Assembly (NCBI GenBank): GCA_003566875.1
Contig: PXBQ01000442.1
Span: 1-7,357 of the forward strand
DNA: 7,357 nucleotides
Origin: Spirochaetaceae bacterium
GTDB lineage: Bacteria > Spirochaetota > Spirochaetia > DSM-27196 > PXBQ01
Reading direction: 5' to 3'
Numbering within the stretch: the stretch's first letter is position 1; each line of letters starts with the position of its first letter. The notes beneath the pieces were generated by a model that saw only the letters and a program-made list of their open reading frames with translations, did not search any database and was not told the DNA's origin. Made by a program: the position numbers and the translations under genes. Shown in pieces: positions 1 through 5,366 of the stretch.

Positions 1-1552
1 CGGTCAACATGGCGGCGAGCGGCGCGAGCGACTCTTTCTTTTTGCCGAACGCCGGCGGAATGATCACGACGAGCGCGGTCGCGCCCGGTTTTGTCGACGT
101 CGTATTGACCAGAGCCTTGATCGGGCGGCCTTCACCGTCGTGGTACGTCACGGGTCGGGACAACCCGCCGGCGCCGATCTTTCCGGTCGTTCCGGCTTTT
201 TTCATCGCTTCCCATTCGGACTCGGTTACCGTGCGCGTCGCCGGTTCTCTCCGCTCTATTCCGACCTCGATGCCGATATGCGCCGTCGGGCCGTCGGCGC
301 GCTCTTCGACCGTTACGTGCCGTATCTCGCCTCGTGTCGAGTTGGCGTGTTCGAACCGATAGCGAAGGCCACGTCCGGCCGCGAGCGCCGCAGAGAGCTC
401 GCCGCTGAGCGGAATCTCGCACCGGAGACCACGTCTGCTCACGTCGAGAAGCCGGCCGACGATGTTTTCTCCCGGCAGATCGTCGAGCTCGAGAACAAGC
501 TGCTCCGCGTCTCGCGGGCGGACCCTGTCGTCGCCTCGTTTTTCCGATCGGTAGATACGGCCCGGCGCGACGATGACAAGCGAATCTTCCGAAGCCGAAA
601 CGCTCGGCGTCGAGAAAAAGAAACTGCTTCCGGTGTACGTGAAACTCGCGTACACCGTATCTCCGGGTGTCAACCTGGCGCCGGCTTCCGAGCGATGCAC
701 AGTGAGCCGTTGCGCGTGAACGCCGGCCGGAGCGATTGTTGCGGTCTCGATCCTGTGGGAACCTTCGATCAAGAGGCTGAGCTCGACTCCCGCGTTCGAC
801 GCGTGGTGCAGGATCGTCGCGGCGGCCGATCCGACGACGATGTGCTCGCGATCGTGACGGTTTGCGAGCCGGTTGTGTACCATTCTGAACGCCTCGCCGG
901 CGCCGGCCGTGACGATGAAGTTACGCACGCGCGCACCGTCGATCTCGCTGACACGCATGATTCTGAGGCCGGCCGTCGCGAAGCCGGACGAACGGTCTTC
1001 TATCGTGTACACGACCGACGCAGCGACCGAGACCGCTCGTTCGTCGCCGGGCAGTCGAAATGTCAGCGCGATCGCGGCGTGCACCGGGATTGTGCCTTCG
1101 ATCGTCACGAGCAGGCCGCCGAGTGAAAGATTGTCGATCGATCGAACCGTGACGTCGTCGCGATCGCTCGTGACGTCGTCGATGTGGCACTCGAGGCGTG
1201 GGATCTTCCTGGCGTCGCGGCCTTCGCTCGTTGATTCCTGCGAGAATGCTGCGCGGACGTACGCGTCGATCAGCGTGAGTTGGTCTTCTTCCTGGAAATC
1301 GAACTCGAGGCCGAGTTCGTGCCGCGAAGGATCGGTAGACGATTCACGCACGAGGCGCACGGGAATACTCAGGCGCTCGGCGCGACTCGGCAGCGAGAAC
1401 GACACCGACTGCACCTCGTCGTGCGAAACCGGGACATTCACGATCACACGCATCCCCGATGTGCTGAGATCGATCGCCCGCGCTTCGAGTGTCTTCCCTG
1501 TTGCGTTGAATACTACCGACCCGCTGTGCGAAATACGGACGTTTCGTCTCAT
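1..1552 (-). CDS. Triple PilZ-domain protein with YcgR-N-like domain fused to an alpha/beta-hydrolase-like domain (partial, 3' end beyond left edge)
   Basis: The minus strand reads open from an ATG at 1552 to the window edge (517 codons, no stop). Domains seen: PilZ 1 at about residues 1-105 (R2xxxR6; DLSTSG at 28-33); PilZ 2 at about 115-213 (R115xxxR119; NLSLGG at 141-146); a YcgR-N/PilZN-like beta domain at about 228-335, ending in a P330-x-x-IYRSEKR linker like the one joining YcgR-N to PilZ; PilZ 3 at about 336-437 (R343xxxR347; DVSRRG at 370-375). All three PilZ units keep both c-di-GMP-binding motifs of the family. From about residue 466 a new domain begins, with a beta strand and oxyanion-type turn (VVIIPPAFGKKKE), resembling the start of alpha/beta hydrolases or LuxD-like acyltransferases; its catalytic residues lie outside the window. 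Start choice: GGAG sits 7 bases upstream of the ATG, and PilZ homology starts at once. No signal peptide or membrane helix is visible, so it is probably cytosolic. It is transcribed divergently from the anSME operon. PilZ calls are firm; the hydrolase call is moderate. Confidence 0.85.
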   Translation of the reverse strand, partial: MRRNVRISHSGSVVFNATGKTLEARAIDLSTSGMRVIVNVPVSHDEVQSVSFSLPSRAERLSIPVRLVRESSTDPSRHELGLEFDFQEEDQLTLIDAYVRAAFSQESTSEGRDARKIPRLECHIDDVTSDRDDVTVRSIDNLSLGGLLVTIEGTIPVHAAIALTFRLPGDERAVSVAASVVYTIEDRSSGFATAGLRIMRVSEIDGARVRNFIVTAGAGEAFRMVHNRLANRHDREHIVVGSAAATILHHASNAGVELSLLIEGSHRIETATIAPAGVHAQRLTVHRSEAGARLTPGDTVYASFTYTGSSFFFSTPSVSASEDSLVIVAPGRIYRSEKRGDDRVRPRDAEQLVLELDDLPGENIVGRLLDVSRRGLRCEIPLSGELSAALAAGRGLRYRFEHANSTRGEIRHVTVEERADGPTAHIGIEVGIERREPATRTVTESEWEAMKKAGTTGKIGAGGLSRPVTYHDGEGRPIKALVNTTSTKPGATALVVIIPPAFGKKKESLAPLAAMLT

Positions 1553-1612
1553 CTGTCTGCTCCATTGGAAGTCCGCTATCGTCTCGGAGGTACTCCGGTA
1601 TCGCTTGGCGAA

Positions 1613-1641
1613 AGAGTACCGATTCGCGCGCCGCTGTTCAA
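1613..1641 (-). promoter_or_regulatory. Possible promoter of the PilZ gene
   Basis: On the minus strand TTGAAC (1641-1636) and TACTCT (1618-1613) are separated by 17 bases. The -35 is good, the -10 is weak (T, A and final T match). It would give a leader of about 55 bases that carries the GGAG ribosome site and a small CGGAG/CTCCG hairpin at 1585-1597. Weak evidence; another promoter could lie in the same gap. Confidence 0.3.
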
Positions 1642-1663
1642 CCCGACTTGAGTGCCGTGAAGC

Positions 1664-1685
1664 TTGGTGAATGCCGTTTCACCAA
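1664..1685. promoter_or_regulatory. Perfect inverted repeat, candidate operator between divergent promoters
   Basis: TTGGTGAA and TTCACCAA form a perfect 8-bp inverted repeat with a 6-base centre (TGCCGT). It lies in the divergent intergenic region, 11 bases upstream of the anSME -35 box (1697) and 22 bases from the candidate -35 of the minus-strand gene (1641). The position suits a dimeric regulator acting on both units. There is no following T tract in either direction, so a terminator is less likely. No regulator gene is present in the window. Confidence 0.45.
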
Positions 1686-1696
1686 CGGTTCCGGAC

Positions 1697-1725
1697 GTGA
1701 CCTGCTCGACGATTTCCCGTATACT
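1697..1725 (+). promoter_or_regulatory. Sigma70-like promoter of the anSME operon, predicted leaderless
   Basis: GTGACC (1697-1702), a 17-base spacer and TATACT (1720-1725). The -10 matches TATAAT at five of six positions and the -35 matches TTGACA at four. The -10 ends 8 bases before the ATG at 1734, so transcription should begin at about 1731-1734, leaving essentially no untranslated leader. No Shine-Dalgarno sequence precedes this ATG, which agrees with a leaderless start. Confidence 0.6.
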
Positions 1726-1733
1726 GCGCCAAT

Positions 1734-2933
1734 ATGGATCCACGACGAAGCATATATCCGGCGCGCGCCTCGGCGACGAAGCCGTTTTCCCTTTTGGTAA
1801 AGCCCGCGTCCGCCGACTGTAACCTTGAGTGCACGTACTGTTTCTATCTCGACCGAAAGGAGTTGTACCCCGAGCACCGACGGCACCAAATGAGCACCGC
1901 GGTTCTCGATCGGATGATCGGCACGTACATGCGGACGCAGCAACCGGTGTACTCGTTCGGATGGCAGGGCGGCGAGCCGACTCTGATGGGGCGTTCGTTT
2001 TTCCGTACCGTCACCGAACTGCAGGAGCGGTACGGGCGGCCGGGAAGCACCGTCGCGAACGGTTTGCAGACAAACGCGACGCTGATCACCGACGAGCTCG
2101 CGGCGCATCTCAAGCAGTACAACTTTCTGCTTGGAGTGAGCCTCGACGGGCCCGCGGAGATTCACGACACGTATCGCGTGCACACCTCGGGCCGTGGCTC
2201 GCACGCTGACGTCCTGCGCGGCATCGAGACGCTCCGTCGCCACGGCGTCGAGTTCAACGTTTTGACTCTCGTGAACAACGAAAACGTCGTGCGCCCTCGC
2301 GAGACGTACCGATACCTCAAGGACCTCGGCATCATGTACCACCAGTACATCCCGTGCGTCGAGTTCGATGAAAACGGTGACCTGCTCCCGTTCGCGATTA
2401 CCGGCGAACAGTGGGGTGATTTCCTGAACGGCGTGTTCGACGAGTGGACCGCCGGCGACACCGAGACGGTCTCGATCCGGCATTTCGACTCGGTCCTTAC
2501 GATGCTCGTCGACGGCTACGCGAACGCGTGTTACCTCGCGCGAAACTGCCGGCAGTACTTCGTCGTGGAGTTCAACGGCGACGTCTACCCGTGCGATTTT
2601 TTCGTGCAGAGGGAGAAGCGGCTCGGAAACATCATGAGCGACGACTGGGATATCCTCTGGGCCGCGTCGAAGTATCGTGATTTCGGGCACATGAAGCACA
2701 GATGGAACGACGACTGCGCGCGCTGCCCGTACTTGAAGTTGTGTTCGGGTGACTGCCTCAAACATCGGTTTGCGCACGACGAGAACCCGTCCAATCTCAG
2801 CGCGCTCTGCGAGGGATGGAAAAAATTCTACGCGCACACGTTGCCGGAGTTTGAGGCGCTTGCCAAAAAAATCCCTGAGTTGAGGCAAAACGAATTGAGA
2901 CGAAGAACCGCCGCGGAGGCGCAGAATGGATGA
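1734..2933 (+). CDS. Anaerobic sulfatase-maturating enzyme (radical SAM/SPASM)
   Basis: A 399-residue cytosolic enzyme predicted to oxidise the active-site Cys or Ser of a sulfatase to formylglycine without oxygen, using S-adenosylmethionine. The radical SAM cluster motif is C29-x3-C33-x2-C36 (CNLECTYC). Other family motifs visible are QGGEP (78-82), QTN followed by a VSLDGP segment, and HDTYR. The SPASM region has eight cysteines at 266, 272, 287, 328, 331, 337, 341 and 359. As I recall the Clostridium perfringens enzyme, its auxiliary-cluster cysteines show the same spacing throughout, and D288 just after C287 matches the Asp proposed there as general base. Length is close to the family norm (about 370-400). 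Start: the only ATG before the cluster motif; it has no Shine-Dalgarno but has a promoter whose -10 ends 8 bases upstream. It is first in a five-gene operon, and its stop overlaps the next gene by 8 bases. A likely substrate, a CSPAR sulfatase, is encoded 3.9 kb downstream. High confidence. Confidence 0.95.
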   Translation: MDPRRSIYPARASATKPFSLLVKPASADCNLECTYCFYLDRKELYPEHRRHQMSTAVLDRMIGTYMRTQQPVYSFGWQGGEPTLMGRSFFRTVTELQERYGRPGSTVANGLQTNATLITDELAAHLKQYNFLLGVSLDGPAEIHDTYRVHTSGRGSHADVLRGIETLRRHGVEFNVLTLVNNENVVRPRETYRYLKDLGIMYHQYIPCVEFDENGDLLPFAITGEQWGDFLNGVFDEWTAGDTETVSIRHFDSVLTMLVDGYANACYLARNCRQYFVVEFNGDVYPCDFFVQREKRLGNIMSDDWDILWAASKYRDFGHMKHRWNDDCARCPYLKLCSGDCLKHRFAHDENPSNLSALCEGWKKFYAHTLPEFEALAKKIPELRQNELRRRTAAEAQNG

Positions 2934-3426
2934 GTCTTCTTTCTCTCCGACCGATAACGACGAGATTATCGGAGTCGTCACTCACTATCATCGTCACATG
3001 AAGTTCATCGCGTCGGTTTTCTCGGTCGCGTCGTTGTTGGTTGCGGGTGCGCTCGTCGTATTAGTACGGTCGACCATCCTGCCGGCGGCGATCGCGATCA
3101 TCGTGTTGTCGGTGGTCACGACGATCTTCCGGCTCCGCGTGCGACGGCTCGAGACCGAGCCAACGCTCGTCGTGACGGGTGTCGTGAACTCGATCGGTGA
3201 CGACGGGCGTGTCGGCATGGTCGTGAGCGATGTGGAGACCGTTCTGCCGCGCGTGCCGCGCGCAGGAACGTCGGTCGCCTTGCGTCCGCGATACGGTAAG
3301 GTACCCGAGATCGGCGATGAGTTCTCGTTTCGCGCTCATCGTACGATTCGTGACTCGTTTTTTATCGGAGCGGAGTCTTCGTGCGTCGTGATGCCGCACG
3401 ACGGAGTCGCGCGGTGGAACGCGTAA
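2926..3426 (+). CDS. Small two-helix membrane protein of unknown function
   Basis: I do not recognise this 166-residue protein as a named family. An acidic, Ser-rich N-terminus (DESSFSPTDNDE) is followed by a short amphipathic stretch with HYHRH, two hydrophobic segments at about residues 27-47 and 51-68 joined by a turn with R48 and P53, and a basic RLRVRR stop-transfer at 69-74. The rest, about 95 residues, is soluble and beta-rich (TLVVTGVVNSIGDD, then several short strands), probably a small cytosolic domain if the positive-inside rule holds. The ATG overlaps the end of the anSME gene (ATGGATGA), so translation is probably coupled; the 3' end overlaps the next gene by 13 bases. Placement between anSME and the hydrolase-like gene suggests an accessory role in the operon, but no function can be assigned. 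It is real: packed, in the operon frame and with the same codon preference as its neighbours. Confidence 0.75.
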   Translation: MDESSFSPTDNDEIIGVVTHYHRHMKFIASVFSVASLLVAGALVVLVRSTILPAAIAIIVLSVVTTIFRLRVRRLETEPTLVVTGVVNSIGDDGRVGMVVSDVETVLPRVPRAGTSVALRPRYGKVPEIGDEFSFRAHRTIRDSFFIGAESSCVVMPHDGVARWNA

Positions 3427-4235
3427 GCTATCCGAGGGCGGGCCTCACGTCGACCGGACAGCCTTTTGTCGAGGTACGCGAAGGTGAACCGCGCCTTTTT
3501 GTGTTCGACGGCCTCCCGGTCCACAACGCCGTCCCGGAAGGTCTGATGCTGCAGGGCGTCGCCGACGCGTATCGCGAGTACGCGCGCGCGTACTCGGTCG
3601 TCGTTTTTTTCCCCCCGATCGGGAACGCTTCGGGCCTCACGATCCCTGAGGTCGCGAGAATATATGTCGATTCGATGAAGGAGTTCGGACCGTCACCCGC
3701 GCACGTCCTCGGAGTCGCGTACGGCGGCATGGTCGCTCTCGCGGCCGCCGCGCTTTTTCCTGCCGCGATCGATCGTCTCGCCGTCGTGACCGCAGCCCAC
3801 CGGCTCGGAGCCGCTGCGCGGTCCGCGATCCCCGGCTGGATCGATCTCGCGCGCGAACACCGCTGGCGCGATCTGCACCGCGCGATGAGCGAGGCGATCA
3901 GGACCGGAGCCGTGTCGCGTGGGTTTTTCGGGATGATTTCGTGGCTCTTTCCGGGGCTGCTCGGCACCCCCGACGACGCCGACGAGTTCATCGGCGCGCT
4001 CGAAGCGCTCTCCGCGTGTGACCTGTCGTCTCAGCTTCCGTCGATACGCGCGGCGACGCTCGTACTCGGCGGCGACCGCGACTTCTACTACCCCGAGGAC
4101 GAGATCCGGGCGACCGCGGACAGGATCGCGCGCTCGGATTTGAAAATATTCCAGAAGACGGGACACGACGCGGTCAAGACGCGCGCGGAAGAGATCGAAG
4201 AATCCGTGCTCGAGTTCCTCGGGCGGGAGAAATAG
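3414..4235 (+). CDS. Alpha/beta-hydrolase-fold protein lacking the catalytic serine
   Basis: A 273-residue protein with the alpha/beta-hydrolase layout. Near the N-terminus is a strand and oxyanion-type turn (VVVFFPPIGNAS). The nucleophile elbow reads G100-V-A102-Y-G-G in place of GxSxGG, so the usual Ser is Ala (codon GCG at 3717-3719). The other triad members look intact: the acid is probably D223 in GDRDFYYP (220-227) and the histidine H251 in KTGHDAV. A helical cap lies at about 140-205. No signal peptide or other GxSxG/GxCxG motif was seen. It may be a non-catalytic binding or scaffold protein, or use different chemistry. Start: GTG 3414 with GGAG 7 bases upstream is preferred; GTG at 3381, also with GGAG upstream, would add 11 basic residues and a larger overlap. 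The stop is 2 bases before lrgA. A T7C6 run lies at 3604-3616. Fold call is good; biochemical role unknown. Confidence 0.8.
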   Translation: MERVSYPRAGLTSTGQPFVEVREGEPRLFVFDGLPVHNAVPEGLMLQGVADAYREYARAYSVVVFFPPIGNASGLTIPEVARIYVDSMKEFGPSPAHVLGVAYGGMVALAAAALFPAAIDRLAVVTAAHRLGAAARSAIPGWIDLAREHRWRDLHRAMSEAIRTGAVSRGFFGMISWLFPGLLGTPDDADEFIGALEALSACDLSSQLPSIRAATLVLGGDRDFYYPEDEIRATADRIARSDLKIFQKTGHDAVKTRAEEIEESVLEFLGREK

Positions 4236-4237
4236 AA

Positions 4238-4624
4238 ATGCTTGGCGGGTTTGGTTTCATCCTTCTTTTCCTCACGATAGGAGAGGCGATCGCGCTGACC
4301 GGCATCGGTCTGCCGGGCAACGTGATCGGTATGGTGATGCTCGCCCTCGCACTCGCGGTCGGCGTCGTGAAACTCGACGCGGTCAAACCCGCCTCCGACG
4401 TGCTTCTGAAGAACCTCGCGTTTTTCTTCATCCCGGCCGGAGTCGGCGTGATGGTCCACGGAAAGGTGATCGCGGCGAACTGGATCGCGATCACCGTCTC
4501 GGTCGTCGTGAGTTTCCTCGTCGTGCTCGTCACGGTCGGGCTCATGCAGAAACTTCTGACCCGCCGGCGATTGCGCAACGGGCCGCGCAACGGGCCGCGC
4601 GACCAGTCGGAGAAGCCCTCGTGA
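4238..4624 (+). CDS. lrgA: LrgA/CidA family membrane protein
   Basis: A 128-residue inner-membrane protein with four hydrophobic segments at about residues 4-24, 27-45, 59-78 and 83-106. Family features seen are LPGNVIGMVML after the first helix and the FFFIPAGVGVM segment in the third. LrgA/CidA proteins pair with LrgB/CidB; the pair was first described as holin/antiholin-like and was later tied to transport of small carboxylates such as pyruvate, with a fused plastid homologue moving glycolate and glycerate. The start has GGGAG 8 bases upstream, in the end of the preceding gene. The C-terminal tail is basic and contains a duplicated RNGP unit made by a 12-bp tandem repeat. The stop overlaps the GTG of lrgB (GTGA), so the two are translationally coupled. 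The family is secure; the substrate is not known. Confidence 0.88.
   Translation: MLGGFGFILLFLTIGEAIALTGIGLPGNVIGMVMLALALAVGVVKLDAVKPASDVLLKNLAFFFIPAGVGVMVHGKVIAANWIAITVSVVVSFLVVLVTVGLMQKLLTRRRLRNGPRNGPRDQSEKPS
4573..4596 (+). repeat. 12-bp perfect tandem duplication in the lrgA tail
   Basis: GCGCAACGGGCC occurs twice in direct succession and is followed by a further GCGC. Being a multiple of three it keeps frame and duplicates a four-residue unit (RNGP) in the hydrophilic C-terminus. It probably arose by slippage and is likely tolerated because the tail lies outside the membrane core. Confidence 0.8.
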
Positions 4625-5322
4625 CCGCGTTCATCGAACTCCCGATCTTCCACCTGACTCTGACGTTCCTGGTGTACGTTGCGGCGGTCGCGGTGTACGC
4701 GCGCGTTCGTTTTTTTCTCTTGCACCCCGTGCTCGTGACGATGGTGCTCGTGATCGTCGTGCTGCGAATTCTCGGCGTCGAGTACGAGACGTACGAGCGC
4801 GGCGGCAGGTACATCACGTTCTTCCTCGGACCGTCGGTCGTCGCGCTCGGGGTCCCGCTCTACCGCGAGTTCCGTGCCCTGCGCGACTCGGCTCCCGCGA
4901 TTCTCGTCTCCGTTCTGCTCGGAAGCGCGGTCGGGATCGTCTCGGCGGTCGTTCCGCTCATCGTCGCGGGCGCCCCGTACGAGGTGATCGTGTCGCTCGC
5001 GCCGAAGTCGGTCACGACACCGATCGCGATCGGGATCGTCGAAGGACTCGGCGGCAACGTCTCGCTCGCCGCGAGCGTCGTCGTGATCACGGGTGTGCTC
5101 GGCGCGGTCGTCGGTCCGCCGATCCTCCGGCTGTTGCGCGTCGGCGAGGCGGTCGCGTTCGGGCTCGCGATCGGCGCGTCGTCGCACGGCATCGGTACCG
5201 CGCGCGCTCTCGAGGACGGCCCACGCCAGGGAGCCGCTGCGAGCCTCGCGATCTGCCTGAACGGCATCATGACCGCGATCCTCACGCCGCCGTTGGTGCG
5301 GCTTCTGATCTCGGTGATGTGA
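4621..5322 (+). CDS. lrgB: LrgB/CidB family membrane protein
   Basis: A 233-residue polytopic inner-membrane protein, the partner of LrgA. Conserved stretches of the family are present in order: FFLGPSVVALGVPLY (67-81), SLAPKSVTTPIA (125-136), LAASVVVITGVLGAVVG (149-165) and SSHGIGTARALE (187-198). About six to eight hydrophobic segments can be drawn. Length is typical (about 230). The GTG start overlaps the lrgA stop and has GGAG 8 bases upstream. It is the last gene of the operon; only 44 bases separate it from the glycosidase gene, which has its own promoter, and no hairpin terminator is visible between them, so some read-through is possible. LrgAB-type pairs are known to move small carboxylates in several bacteria. 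In this operon, with a sulfatase activator, a role in moving a product of sugar breakdown is plausible but inferred. Confidence 0.93.
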   Translation: MTAFIELPIFHLTLTFLVYVAAVAVYARVRFFLLHPVLVTMVLVIVVLRILGVEYETYERGGRYITFFLGPSVVALGVPLYREFRALRDSAPAILVSVLLGSAVGIVSAVVPLIVAGAPYEVIVSLAPKSVTTPIAIGIVEGLGGNVSLAASVVVITGVLGAVVGPPILRLLRVGEAVAFGLAIGASSHGIGTARALEDGPRQGAAASLAICLNGIMTAILTPPLVRLLISVM

Positions 5323-5329
5323 CCCATTC

Positions 5330-5358
5330 TTGACAACCCGTGCCGCGCGCCGTACGAT
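5330..5358 (+). promoter_or_regulatory. Sigma70-like promoter of the glycosidase-sulfatase unit, predicted leaderless
   Basis: A consensus TTGACA (5330-5335), a 17-base spacer and TACGAT (5353-5358, four of six to TATAAT). The -10 ends 8 bases before the ATG at 5367, the same geometry as the promoter at 1697-1725. Only a weak AGG at 5362-5364, too close to the ATG to be a good Shine-Dalgarno, lies in between. A leaderless or nearly leaderless transcript is predicted. Confidence 0.6.
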
Positions 5359-5366
5359 CGCAGGTC

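Noticed and set aside
1344..1565. A short minus-strand frame starting MEQTDETKR, 13 bases upstream of the chosen PilZ start
   Set aside because: It is in another frame from the PilZ protein and loses homology at once; the GGAG inside it is the ribosome site for the ATG at 1552.
140..1670. Two long plus-strand frames (140-1126 and 873-1670)
   Set aside because: They are Arg- and Ser-rich, overlap each other and have no domain features. The minus strand over the same bases encodes a continuous protein with three PilZ signatures.
1638..2981. A 447-codon open frame on the minus strand opposite the anSME gene
   Set aside because: It mirrors the whole anSME gene and its upstream region, would cover the divergent promoters, and encodes no recognisable motif.
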